From: Amphritea sp. 1_MG-2023
Lineage (GTDB): Bacteria > Pseudomonadota > Gammaproteobacteria > Pseudomonadales > Balneatricaceae
Direction: 5' to 3'
DNA length: 64,000 nt
Assembly (NCBI RefSeq): GCF_030547545.1
Contig: NZ_JAUOQE010000017.1
Span: 28,018-92,017 of the forward strand
Below the pieces are notes generated by a model. The model did not search any database. It saw only the letters and a program-made list of their open reading frames with translations, and was not told the origin of the DNA. Below are positions 27,610 through 36,068 of the stretch, in pieces (the stretch's first letter is position 1; each line of letters opens with the position of its first letter). Both the position numbers and the translations under genes were made by a program.

Positions 27610-27644
27610 CTACTAGTACGTTAAATATTGAAGGGGAAATGTTA

Positions 27645-28619
27645 ATGAAAAAGTCTCTGATCGCTCTGGCTGTTGCCGGTGCTCTGACGGCTCCAATGGT
27701 TGCTCAAGCTGATGCTACTCTGTACGGCTCTTTGCGTGTTCAAGCTACTGATGCTGATGGTGCAGATCTGCATATCGGCGATAACACGTCACGTATCGGT
27801 ATCAAGGCAACTTCTGAACTGTACTCTGGTGTGACTGCCATCGCACACTTCGAAACTTACGTTAGCACTGAAACCGGTTCTTTAGATTCTACTTATGTAG
27901 ATGTAAATGATTCTGATGCTGTAAAATCTAAAGGTCGTTTGGCTTATGTTGGTGCTACCGGTGATTTCGGTACTGTAACCGTTGGTCGTCAGTGGATCCC
28001 AGCTTACCTGTGGACCGTTGCTAAAACCGATATCATGGCGGCTGCTAACACTGAAACAACTCACAACTATGGCACTGGCGCACGTCAGGGTAACACTGCT
28101 GCATACGTGACTCCATCTTTTGGTGGTTTCCAAGCAGCGGCTGCAATCGTAGCACGTAACAGTAATGGTGTTGATGCTCAGGATACTGACGATAACGTTG
28201 ATGCGACTCACCTTGCTGCTCAATACAACATGGGCAACTTCGCTGTAGCTCTGTCTACATTGCAGTACAAAGGTACTGTTGATGAAAACATCAACTCTTT
28301 GGGCCTAAGCTACAGTGCTGGTGATGTTTACGTAGGTTTGTCTGTTGAAGACGACGAAGTTAACCGTACCGGTGATGACTCAATCGTTGTTCTGGCGGGT
28401 TCTTACACTATGGGTAACACTACACTGCTGGGTTCTTACACTGATTTCCGTGATGATGTTGCTGGTGCTGATCAAGGCAAGCGCTATATCGCTGAAGTTC
28501 AGCAGAAGCTGGGTAAGCAAGCATTCGTATTTGCTAACTACATCGAAGCTAGTAGCGATGCTGAAACAGCTGGAGAAGCTACAGACACCTTCGCTATCGG
28601 TTATAACGTAAGCTTCTAA
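27645..28619 (+). CDS. Outer-membrane general porin
   Basis: 324 residues with a classical signal peptide (MKKSLIALAVAGALTAPMVAQA, cleavage before DATLYG). The mature part starts with the first beta strand ATLYGSLRVQ, continues with alternating strands (GRLAYVGATGDFGTVTVGRQW), and ends in Phe (FAIGYNVSF), the BAM recognition signal. This matches the Gram-negative trimeric 16-strand porin family (Porin_4/OmpC-like) for passive diffusion of small solutes. ATG 27645 with AAGGGGA at 27631-27637 is the start. Codon use is markedly biased (GCT, GGT, GTT) as in very highly expressed genes. Confidence 0.95.
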   Translation: MKKSLIALAVAGALTAPMVAQADATLYGSLRVQATDADGADLHIGDNTSRIGIKATSELYSGVTAIAHFETYVSTETGSLDSTYVDVNDSDAVKSKGRLAYVGATGDFGTVTVGRQWIPAYLWTVAKTDIMAAANTETTHNYGTGARQGNTAAYVTPSFGGFQAAAAIVARNSNGVDAQDTDDNVDATHLAAQYNMGNFAVALSTLQYKGTVDENINSLGLSYSAGDVYVGLSVEDDEVNRTGDDSIVVLAGSYTMGNTTLLGSYTDFRDDVAGADQGKRYIAEVQQKLGKQAFVFANYIEASSDAETAGEATDTFAIGYNVSF

Positions 28620-28643
28620 TCTTTTAACGAGATAAAGCTTAAG

Positions 28644-28673
28644 AAAAGGGTCCCTTCGGGGCCCTTTTTGTTT
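28644..28673 (+). terminator. Rho-independent terminator after the porin gene
   Basis: AAAAGGGTCCC, tetraloop TTCG, GGGCCCTTTTT: a UUCG-capped hairpin with a T-run, 25 bases after the stop. Confidence 0.93.
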
Positions 28674-28826
28674 ATCTGATTTTTGTCTATTGCTGTTGTC
28701 TATGACGACTGTATAGCGTAGAGGAAATCATCCCCATATTTAAAGGGGGTTATTTCCTGTTCGCATTTTTACGGGGCCTGATGCACAATAGCGCTTATAT
28801 ACCGCTTTCAGTTAGGGATGCTGCCC

Positions 28827-29573
28827 ATGTCAGTTGTTACACGTCACTTGTTTACCGCTTCTTTCACGCTGCTATTATCGCTGTCATTGCCGGCTGTTGC
28901 GCAGTCAACGGTGGAATCTCAGTCATCGTTTGACGAGTATGATGTTAATGCCGACGTTGATCCGTGGGAGGGGTTTAACCGTTCGATGTTCGGCTTTAAT
29001 GATGCCCTCGATCGTTATGCGCTGAAACCTGTTGCTCGGGGCTATAAAGCGATTACCCCCAATATACTCGAAGCCGGTATCGGCAATTTTTTCAGTAATT
29101 TGGGTGATGTTGGCAGCCTAGTGAATAACCTGTTGCAGTTGAAGGGTGAGGCTGCGGGGCAGGATTTAGGTCGAGTGGTTTTTAATACCACGGTGGGGTT
29201 GGTCGGCTTAATCGATGTCGCAACGCCGATGGGCTTGCCCGAGCATAATGAAGACTTTGGTCAGACGCTAGGTTATTGGGGGGTAAAAACCGGCCCTTAT
29301 TTGGTGTTGCCGTTTCTAGGGCCTTCAAATGTGCGTGACGGTATCGGCCTAATACCCGATTCGATGCTTGATCCTGTTGGCGAGATCGACCCGATTCCGA
29401 CCCGGAATCAGCTATATACGCTACGGGTTATCGACACGCGGATGAAGCTATTAGGCGCCGAGCAGCTGCTCAGTGGCGATCGTTATACCGCCATGCGTGA
29501 TGCTTACCTGCAACGTCGAGAGTTCTTGGTGAATGATGGTCAGATTGTCAGCTTCGATGATGATCAATTCTAA
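28827..29573 (+). CDS. mlaA: MlaA/VacJ family outer-membrane phospholipid-transport protein
   Basis: MlaA removes misplaced phospholipid from the outer leaflet of the outer membrane and passes it to MlaC. About 248 residues: signal peptide ending LSLSLPAVAQS, then the family core DPWEGFNRSMFGFNDALDRY, NFFSNLGDVGSLVNNLLQLK, FNTTVGLVGLIDVATPMGLPEHNEDFGQTLGYWGV, GPYLVLPFLGPSNVRDG. Unlike the E. coli lipoprotein there is no Cys at the end of the signal peptide, so signal peptidase I processing is expected. ATG 28827 (MSVVTRH) gives a normal signal peptide; ATG 28818 would add three residues. Confidence 0.92.
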   Translation: MSVVTRHLFTASFTLLLSLSLPAVAQSTVESQSSFDEYDVNADVDPWEGFNRSMFGFNDALDRYALKPVARGYKAITPNILEAGIGNFFSNLGDVGSLVNNLLQLKGEAAGQDLGRVVFNTTVGLVGLIDVATPMGLPEHNEDFGQTLGYWGVKTGPYLVLPFLGPSNVRDGIGLIPDSMLDPVGEIDPIPTRNQLYTLRVIDTRMKLLGAEQLLSGDRYTAMRDAYLQRREFLVNDGQIVSFDDDQF

Positions 29574-29684
29574 TTAAACCAACCTCGATGTTTGTCTATA
29601 TCGCCGCTAGAGGCAGGCTCCTACTGTAGAGGGTGTGCACATGCCCCTTGGGTGCCTTACGCCGAGGTCGGCGTTAAACTAACT

Positions 29685-29716
29685 CATCGGCACGAGGGCG
29701 TGCCTCGCTACCGATG
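29685..29716 (+). terminator. Stem-loop with short T-run between mlaA and talB
   Basis: CATCGG...CCGATG with an inner CGAGG/CCTCG pairing, followed by GTGGTTTTT on the plus strand. A second hairpin, ACGCCGA/TCGGCGT, lies just upstream (29659-29674). Probably ends mlaA transcription; the hairpins may also serve convergent talB. Confidence 0.55.
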
Positions 29717-29723
29717 GTGGTTT

Positions 29724-30680
29724 TTAAAGTTGGCTGAGTAGTTGCTCTAGCTTCACTTGATCGGCGGCGAAGTTACGAATGCCTTCAGCCAGTTTCTCGG
29801 TTGCCATCGGATCTTCATTCATGGCCCAGCGGAAAGCCTGTTCGCTGTTTTCAAGTTTGGCTTCACTGCAGCGTGGATCGTTGGCGAATAGCTTCTGATC
29901 CAATGGTAGTTTGGTGTCCGCTAATTCGGCGATCAGCGCTGGGCTAATAGTGAGTCGATCACAGCCAGCGAGTTGACGAATCTCTTCACTATTACGGAAG
30001 CTAGCGCCCATTACCACTGTAGTGTAACCATGCTGCTTGTAATAGTTGTAGATGCGACTAACGGAGATAACGCCAGGATCTTTTGCACCGCTAAAGTCGG
30101 TGTCTGCGGGATTATTGGCTTTATGCCAATCGAGAATACGGCCGACAAAGGGGGAGATGAGAAAGACACCGGCATCGGCGCAGGCAATCGCTTGAGCGAA
30201 GCCGAAGAGTAATGTGAGGTTACAGTTAATCCCCGCTTGTTCCAGTTGACGGGCGGCTTCTATACCTTCCCAAGTGGCGGCGATTTTAATCAGTACACGA
30301 TCGTTACTGATACCGGCTTCGTTATACAGACCGATTAGTTTTTTCGCTTTAGCTATCGTTGCCTGAGTATCGAATGACAGTCTTGCATCGACTTCTGTCG
30401 AGATACGACCGGGGATTAACGTGAGAATTTCACAGCCAACTAACACCGCTAGTTTATCTGTCATATTCGCCAGTTGCTCAGCCTCATTACCGCCTTGACT
30501 TAACGCCCAGCTTTTCGCTTGTTCGAGATAGGGGCGATAGGCCGGATCTTGACTCGCTTTTAGCAGCAAAGAGGGGTTGGTGGTTGCATCAACCGGTCTG
30601 GCATCTTTGATGGCATTAATATCGCCGCTATCGGCGACAATGGTGGTTACTTTTTTAAGCTGATCGAGCTGGCTTTCCAT
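29724..30680 (-). CDS. talB: Transaldolase
   Basis: Pentose phosphate pathway enzyme that moves a dihydroxyacetone unit from sedoheptulose 7-phosphate to glyceraldehyde 3-phosphate. 318 residues, the E. coli TalB length. [32 protein letters not shown] (signature 1), and the Schiff-base Lys in [13 protein letters not shown] (signature 2) are visible, plus [10 protein letters not shown] and [14 protein letters not shown] 30680 has AAGGAAAA upstream; an in-frame ATG at 30710 would add ten unconserved residues. Confidence 0.96.
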   Translation of the reverse strand: MESQLDQLKKVTTIVADSGDINAIKDARPVDATTNPSLLLKASQDPAYRPYLEQAKSWALSQGGNEAEQLANMTDKLAVLVGCEILTLIPGRISTEVDARLSFDTQATIAKAKKLIGLYNEAGISNDRVLIKIAATWEGIEAARQLEQAGINCNLTLLFGFAQAIACADAGVFLISPFVGRILDWHKANNPADTDFSGAKDPGVISVSRIYNYYKQHGYTTVVMGASFRNSEEIRQLAGCDRLTISPALIAELADTKLPLDQKLFANDPRCSEAKLENSEQAFRWAMNEDPMATEKLAEGIRNFAADQVKLEQLLSQL

Positions 30681-30712
30681 GTTTTTATTTTCCTTAAGGC
30701 TTGTTAGCAAGT

Positions 30713-30795
30713 CTTTTAAGTCAATCTTTAACGTAAGTCTGTTGAGTTAGGCTTTTAAGTCAATCTTTAACGTAAGTCTTTTAAGTCAATCTTTT
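30713..30795. repeat. 39-bp spaced direct repeats in the talB leader
   Basis: CTTTTAAGTCAATCTTTAACGTAAGTCT occurs at 30713-30740 and 30752-30779, with a partial third copy (CTTTTAAGTCAATCTT) from 30778. On the minus strand this lies between dusA and talB, in the talB 5' leader or promoter. Confidence 0.9.
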
Positions 30796-30819
30796 GAGTC
30801 AGTATCGTTTGTCAGGCTT

Positions 30820-31809
30820 TTAAAGCGTCGCGACTTTCTCGACTGCGCGTTTCAATACATCAACATCGGCACCCGCCTTATGAGCGTTTTCACTCAGATA
30901 GCGGCGGAACTGACGGCCACCAGGCTGAGCGTGAAACAGCCCGAGCAGGTGACGGGTAATATGGCCGAGATAACAGCCTTGTTTGAGTTCGGCTTCAATA
31001 TAGGGATACATCTGCTCGATAATTTGCAGTCGCGTGGGTAATGCGGCATCGGGCTGATAAAGAGTATCCACTTCTGCCATCATATAGGGGTTATGATAGG
31101 CTTCACGACCGATCATGACGCCATCGACCTGTTGCAGATGTGCTCGAGTTTCGTCCAATGTCTTGATACCGCCGTTGATAAGTATTTCCAAGTGTGGAAA
31201 AGCTTGTTTGATACGGTAAACCCACTCATAGTTGAGGGGCGGTATGTGCCGATTTTCTTTTGGACTCAAGCCTTGCAGAATCGCTTTTCTGGCATGAATG
31301 ATAAAGGTTTTACAGCCAGATTGACTCACGGTGGCGACGAACTGATGCAGTTCTTCATAGCTATCCATCGCATCGATGCCCAGCCGATGTTTAACGGTGA
31401 CGGGGATGGCGACACGTGATTGCATGGCGGTTAAGCACTCGGCCACCAATTCAGGGTGAGCCATCAAGCACGCGCCGATCATATTGTTCTGTACGCGATC
31501 GCTAGGGCAGCCAACATTGAGATTGACTTCATTATAACCGGCGTCTTCGGCCATGCGGCTGCAGAGGGCGAGTTCTTCGGCATTGCTGCCACCCAGTTGA
31601 AGTGCGAGAGGGTGTTCGGCGTCGTTATGGCGAAGAAAGCGTGCTTGATCGCCATGAATCAATGCACCGGTGGTGACCATCTCGGTATACAGCACGGCAT
31701 GTTGACTGATGAGTCGGTGGAAATAGCGACAGTGGCGGTCTGTCCACTCCATCATAGGGGCAACACTGAATGTCCGCTTAAGCGGTCGGGTTTGATTATC
31801 TGCGGTCAT
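30820..31809 (-). CDS. dusA: tRNA-dihydrouridine synthase DusA
   Basis: FMN enzyme that reduces uridine 20/20a in the tRNA D-loop with NADPH. 329 residues with VAPMMEWTDRHCRYFHRL, the catalytic Cys in NLNVGCPSDRVQNN, HARKAILQGLSPKENRHIPPL (DusA-specific), and INGGI, GVMIGREAYHNP phosphate-binding loops. The size and the LSPKENR motif separate DusA from DusB/DusC. Upstream of talB on the same strand, 139 bases away. Confidence 0.96.
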   Translation of the reverse strand: MTADNQTRPLKRTFSVAPMMEWTDRHCRYFHRLISQHAVLYTEMVTTGALIHGDQARFLRHNDAEHPLALQLGGSNAEELALCSRMAEDAGYNEVNLNVGCPSDRVQNNMIGACLMAHPELVAECLTAMQSRVAIPVTVKHRLGIDAMDSYEELHQFVATVSQSGCKTFIIHARKAILQGLSPKENRHIPPLNYEWVYRIKQAFPHLEILINGGIKTLDETRAHLQQVDGVMIGREAYHNPYMMAEVDTLYQPDAALPTRLQIIEQMYPYIEAELKQGCYLGHITRHLLGLFHAQPGGRQFRRYLSENAHKAGADVDVLKRAVEKVATL

Positions 31810-31834
31810 ATATAGGAACGGCCTGAATTAATGC

Positions 31835-32254
31835 TCAGCGTTTGGATATTTCCCGCATTAGACCGCTCAGGTCTAGCCCCTGCAGCTCAGCGAGTTTTTG
31901 TATATCGTTTTGGGTGCGAGGGGGTAACTTGCTGGCGGCTTTAATCGCCTGCTTTTTTTCGGCAGCCTTTTGTTTAAGTTTATCCAGCAGACTGTTTAAT
32001 TGTTCTAAATTGAGAAGGCTTAGCTTCTCATCTACTTCATTATTCAGCATTTGATAATATAACTTTCCTGAGAGAAACGATTTATCCTTACGGCTCTGCA
32101 ATGACTGCAGATTATCAATACATCCTTGGCAGACCTCGCAACCGGTTTTCAGAGGTTGTTGCTGATAGATCCTTAGCGAACAGATCTGAAAAGAATCTCT
32201 AAAGGTATCTCTGATAGGGTCGTGCGGAGAGGTTTCATTAACTATAGCATTCAA
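31835..32254 (-). CDS. Hypothetical protein with a CxxCxxC cluster
   Basis: 139 residues with no recognised family. Notable are a cysteine cluster CEVCQGC at ~39-45 with an additional Cys at ~25, suggesting a metal site, and a basic helical C-terminal half (LKQKAAEKKQAIKAASKLPP, then DLSGLMREISKR). It ends 25 bases upstream of dusA on the same strand and may share its transcript. No good ribosome site is visible before ATG 32254, so the start is uncertain. Confidence 0.55.
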   Translation of the reverse strand: MNAIVNETSPHDPIRDTFRDSFQICSLRIYQQQPLKTGCEVCQGCIDNLQSLQSRKDKSFLSGKLYYQMLNNEVDEKLSLLNLEQLNSLLDKLKQKAAEKKQAIKAASKLPPRTQNDIQKLAELQGLDLSGLMREISKR

Positions 32255-32479
32255 ATGGCTTATGGTTAAACTGATATTGCGGTGATTTTCTTTTTCGGGC
32301 TGTTTTTTGATTTTTTCATCTCCTCAAGCGCTGGTGATTGCGATTAGCGAGACGCACCTTCCCTTGACCATATTGCTGATCGTTAACGCTTTTTACATCT
32401 TGATGACATCACTGTATCGATCATAGTATGGTTTTTATTTTCATGTTTTAATGCTTGGCTTCGTTAATCAGCAGTAGCT

Positions 32480-32881
32480 ATGTCGATGTATCAGGTTAAA
32501 CGGACCGGAATTAAACGTTTTTATTTTGCCGCTAAATATTCACTGCAAGGGATTAAAGCGGCTTGGATCGAAGAGCCCGCATTTCGTTACGAGGCCGTGG
32601 CGGCGGTTGTCTTATTGCCTGCCGCTTGTTGGCTGGCCGAATCGGGGATGCAACTAGCGCTGTTATTAGCCTGCTGTTTTTTAGTCTTGGCGTTTGAAAT
32701 TGTCAATTCAGCCATTGAGGCGGTAGTTGATCGCTGGGGGCCGGATTATCATGAATTAGCCGGGCGCGCTAAAGATATGGGGTCTGCCGCGGTCTTTCTG
32801 ATGCTCAATATGACGTGGGTGGTGTGGGCCGCAGTCGCCTGGGATAATGGCTATCTGGATATAATTAAATCATGGTTTTGA
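32480..32881 (+). CDS. dgkA: Diacylglycerol kinase DgkA
   Basis: Small trimeric inner-membrane kinase that recycles diacylglycerol to phosphatidic acid. 133 residues with an amphipathic N-terminus (RFYFAAKYSLQGIKAAWIEEPAFRYE), three membrane helices, and the signature ENSAIEAVVD-type motif seen as EIVNSAIEAVVDRWG, followed by KDMGSAAVFL. Catalytic Glu residues (E34-like in EEPAFR, E76-like in EIVNSAIE) are present. Not next to lexA as in E. coli; monocistronic. Confidence 0.95.
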   Translation: MSMYQVKRTGIKRFYFAAKYSLQGIKAAWIEEPAFRYEAVAAVVLLPAACWLAESGMQLALLLACCFLVLAFEIVNSAIEAVVDRWGPDYHELAGRAKDMGSAAVFLMLNMTWVVWAAVAWDNGYLDIIKSWF

Positions 32882-32932
32882 TATCAACGACTAATGCGCG
32901 ATTAAAACCTTGGTTAAACGCACGCCTAACCC

Positions 32933-32988
32933 TCTCATTTTAAAGGTCTCATTTTAAAGGTTCCATTTTAAAGGTTCCATTTTAAAAG
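32933..32988. repeat. 14-bp tandem repeat (four units) between dgkA and nasA
   Basis: TCTCATTTTAAAGG twice, then TTCCATTTTAAAGG and TTCCATTTTAAAAG, head to tail. Lies in the 3'-3' gap of the convergent dgkA and nasA genes. Confidence 0.92.
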
Positions 32989-33013
32989 CTTGGGGCCAAC
33001 CCACTTGTAAAGC

Positions 33014-35671
33014 TTACTTAAGCATCGCTCTTATTTCCGGCAAACAAGAGCCACAGTTACTTCCGCATTTTAGCTGAGTGGCCAGTTTGTCGGTGCTGTT
33101 AGCACCTTCTGTGATCGCTCGACGAATGGCGTTTTCGCCCACCTCAAAGCAACTGCAAATAATCGCGCCACTATCATCTTGGTTCTGTATCGGCTTGCCC
33201 GCTAATAATGCCATTCGTTGCGCGGCGGTTTCAATCGGTTGATCAAACTGTTTACTCAGCCACTGACGGCTAGGCAGTGAGCCAGTGGAGGCGAAAAACA
33301 GATGCTTAGGCCGCTGTTGCTGAAAGCTGATCAAACGATAAGTCGAGGCTGTCTTTAGTTCAATGCGATCGGCACTGGGGTCAAGCAAGGGCCCCATTAA
33401 TGTCTCTAGCCACGCGGCCCCGTCAACGGGTTGTAAGCCTGTCAGCTCATAACGAAACCCATGAGTCAGCGGGATTTTGCACCAGTATTCACAAGGCAGT
33501 GTTGTGAATGCGTGTGTAGTAATCAGCACGGCTTGCCAGCGGCTTACAACTTTACTTATCTGGACGGGACAATGTTTCGCTTCAGGTTGACCGGATAGGG
33601 GGTCTTTAATGGTGTTGAATAAGCTATCGACTCTGGCTTCAGAAGTAAATTGTGCGGTCCAGTGAATCGGCATAAACACCGAGCCTGTTGGTTGATCCGC
33701 CGATAGTTTGGCTTTAATGAGGCAGCGTCCCTGAGTGCTGCGAACCTCGACGAGATCGTGTGCTGCGATACCATAGCGCTGAGCATCTTGTGGCGATAGT
33801 TCGACATAGGGCTGATCGATATGGTTGAGTAAACGGCTGGCTTTCGCGGTACGTGTCATGGTGTGCCATTGATCGCGAATTCGACCGGTGTTGAGCACTA
33901 AGGGGTAATCCTCAGAGGTTTGATTCAGCGGCGCTTGCGGCGTAATCGGCAGTATTCGGGCGCGGCCTGAGGGGGTATTGAATCGGCCATCGGTGAATAA
34001 GCGTGCTGGGCTTTGATGTTGCCCCTTTAGGATAGGCCATCGCGTGGGCTGTAATTGCTGATACTCGGTGGCGGATAAGTTAGCGAGCCCGGCAATATTG
34101 AAAAAGCGCTGTCCCTTATTTTGATAGCCTGACAGCTTAGCGTGCTCGGCAAAGATCTCTGCCGGTGAGGTAAATGCAAACCCCTCAGCAAAGCCCATCG
34201 CCTGTGCTACGGCACAGATAATCTGCCAATCGTGACGGCTATTACCGGCGGGCGATAAAAAGCTTTGCTGACGCGAAATAACGCGTTCTGAATTGGTCAC
34301 TGTGCCGTCTTTTTCCGCCCAACCGGTGGCTGGTAGCAATACATTGGCACAGTCGGTGGTGTCGGTTTTTTCGATACAGTCGGATACCACCACCAGTTCG
34401 CATTGCGTTAACGCTGCACGAATAGCGTCGGCATCCGGCATACTGACGACGGGGTTAGTGCCGATAATCCAGATCGCTTTGATGTTACCTTCACTGACGG
34501 CCTGAAACATATCGACCGCTTTGAGTCCTTCAGTACGCGCCATCTGTGGGGCTTGCCAAAAACGCTGTACTAATTCGATATTGGCGGGATCGCTAAAATC
34601 CATATGAGCGGCTAACTGGTTGGCTAAACCGCCGACTTCTCGACCACCCATCGCATTGGGTTGGCCGGTAATGGAGAAGGGCGTGGCTCCCGGTTTGCCT
34701 ATTTTCCCCGTGGCTAGATGACAGTTGATAATCGCATTACCTTTATCAACGCCGGAGGATGATTGATTGATCCCCTGAGAAAACAGCGTCACGGTTTTAT
34801 CGGTGTTGCTAAACCACTGATACAGCCGCAGTAGATCGTGTTCATCGATATGACATAGCTGCGCCGTTTGTGACAGGCTTGGGGTATGTGCGTTTGCTGC
34901 CGCAAGGGCGGCCTCAAAGCCTTCGGTATGCTGTGCGATAAAGTCGCTGTTGAGGGATTGATGTTCGGCTAAATAACTGAGTAAGCCGGTAAATAGATAA
35001 CCATCGCTACCGGGTTTAAGGGCTAGGTGTAGATCGGCCATATCGCAGGTAGCGGTGCGACGGGGATCGATAACCACGACTTTCATCGCCGGGCGTTGTT
35101 TCTTGGCCGCTAGAATGCGCTGATAAATCACCGGATGAGCCCAAGCGGTATTGGAGCCAACCAGTATCAGTAGGTCAGCGAGTTCGAGGTCTTCGTAACA
35201 GCCTGGCACGAGATCGGCACCAAACGCCCGTTTATGCGCCGCCACCGCAGATGACATACACAGGCGCGAATTCGTGTCGACATTAGCCGAGCCAATAAAA
35301 CCTTTCATTAATTTATTGGCGACGTAATAGTCTTCAGTGAGAATCTGTCCAGAGAGATACAGCGCCACGGAATCTGGGCCGTGTGTTTCAATGATCTGAC
35401 GAAATCCCTGCGCCACATGTTCGATGGCTGCATCCCAGCTCGCGGTTTGGCCGTTGATCTGAGGTTCTAGCAAGCGTCCTTCAAGCCCCGTGGTTTCGTG
35501 TAGTGCCGCACCCTTCACGCAGAGGCGACCTTCATTAGCAGGATGTGATGAATCACCGCTAACCGCAATCAATTGATTGGCACTGACGGTTGCCTTGAGA
35601 CCACAGCCAACGCCGCAATAGGGGCAGGTGGTTTTTACCTGACAGGTTTCCGGGTTGGCTGTATGGGTCAT
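33014..35671 (-). CDS. nasA: Assimilatory nitrate reductase catalytic subunit NasA
   Basis: Cytoplasmic Mo-bisMGD enzyme reducing nitrate to nitrite. 885 residues: N-terminal [4Fe-4S] site (CPYCGVGCGL...GRLCVKG, ~16-52), molybdopterin oxidoreductase domains (LYLSGQILTEDYYVANKLMKG, NSRLCMSSA), C-terminal molydopterin dinucleotide-binding domain (~570-690), and a final BFD-like [2Fe-2S] domain (CSCFEVGENAIRRAI...CGSNCGSCLPEIR, ~840-880). Electrons would come from the FAD protein encoded first in this operon. No signal peptide, unlike Nap. Last gene of the nasC-nirB-nirD-nasA operon, 48 bases after nirD. Confidence 0.96.
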   Translation of the reverse strand: MTHTANPETCQVKTTCPYCGVGCGLKATVSANQLIAVSGDSSHPANEGRLCVKGAALHETTGLEGRLLEPQINGQTASWDAAIEHVAQGFRQIIETHGPDSVALYLSGQILTEDYYVANKLMKGFIGSANVDTNSRLCMSSAVAAHKRAFGADLVPGCYEDLELADLLILVGSNTAWAHPVIYQRILAAKKQRPAMKVVVIDPRRTATCDMADLHLALKPGSDGYLFTGLLSYLAEHQSLNSDFIAQHTEGFEAALAAANAHTPSLSQTAQLCHIDEHDLLRLYQWFSNTDKTVTLFSQGINQSSSGVDKGNAIINCHLATGKIGKPGATPFSITGQPNAMGGREVGGLANQLAAHMDFSDPANIELVQRFWQAPQMARTEGLKAVDMFQAVSEGNIKAIWIIGTNPVVSMPDADAIRAALTQCELVVVSDCIEKTDTTDCANVLLPATGWAEKDGTVTNSERVISRQQSFLSPAGNSRHDWQIICAVAQAMGFAEGFAFTSPAEIFAEHAKLSGYQNKGQRFFNIAGLANLSATEYQQLQPTRWPILKGQHQSPARLFTDGRFNTPSGRARILPITPQAPLNQTSEDYPLVLNTGRIRDQWHTMTRTAKASRLLNHIDQPYVELSPQDAQRYGIAAHDLVEVRSTQGRCLIKAKLSADQPTGSVFMPIHWTAQFTSEARVDSLFNTIKDPLSGQPEAKHCPVQISKVVSRWQAVLITTHAFTTLPCEYWCKIPLTHGFRYELTGLQPVDGAAWLETLMGPLLDPSADRIELKTASTYRLISFQQQRPKHLFFASTGSLPSRQWLSKQFDQPIETAAQRMALLAGKPIQNQDDSGAIICSCFEVGENAIRRAITEGANSTDKLATQLKCGSNCGSCLPEIRAMLK

Positions 35672-35719
35672 GGGCTAGGCTTCCTGTGTGACTGAGATAT
35701 CAATATGTCTAAAGTGAGG

Positions 35720-36052
35720 TTAAAACAGCACTTCAACTTGACCCTTTTCGATACGGGCAGGCCAAGCTTGTATCAGAGTGTTTTCATCCTCTAGACAGCG
35801 GCCTGTTTTAAGGCAGAAGTGCTGTTTATACACCGGTGAGGCGACAAACAGTTGATCATCCTTAGAGCCAACTAATCCCCGTGACAGGACGTTAGCTTGG
35901 CTGAAGGGGTCGTGGTTAGACACCGCGAACACGGCCTGTTGTTTTTTGATATAGAACAGGGCTACTTGGGTGTCTTGGATCAGTGCACAGATGCCAGAAT
36001 CAGCCACTAAATCGGTTTGATTACAGACGGCAGTCCAGTTGGGCGTTGTCAT
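35720..36052 (-). CDS. nirD: Nitrite reductase (NADH) small subunit NirD
   Basis: 110 residues of the Rieske-like NirD fold: WTAVCNQTDLVADSGICALI, FAVSNHDPFSQANVLSRGLVG, VASPVYKQHFCLKTGRCLEDE. As usual for NirD the Rieske Cys/His ligands are replaced, so no cluster is expected. It associates with NirB to reduce nitrite to ammonium in the cytoplasm. The gene follows nirB by 16 bases. Confidence 0.95.
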   Translation of the reverse strand: MTTPNWTAVCNQTDLVADSGICALIQDTQVALFYIKKQQAVFAVSNHDPFSQANVLSRGLVGSKDDQLFVASPVYKQHFCLKTGRCLEDENTLIQAWPARIEKGQVEVLF

Positions 36053-36068
36053 GATAATATCCTCTTGT

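Noticed and set aside
33556..34505. Short ORFs in other frames inside nasA as alternative genes
   Set aside because: nasA is intact over the full region with all cofactor motifs.
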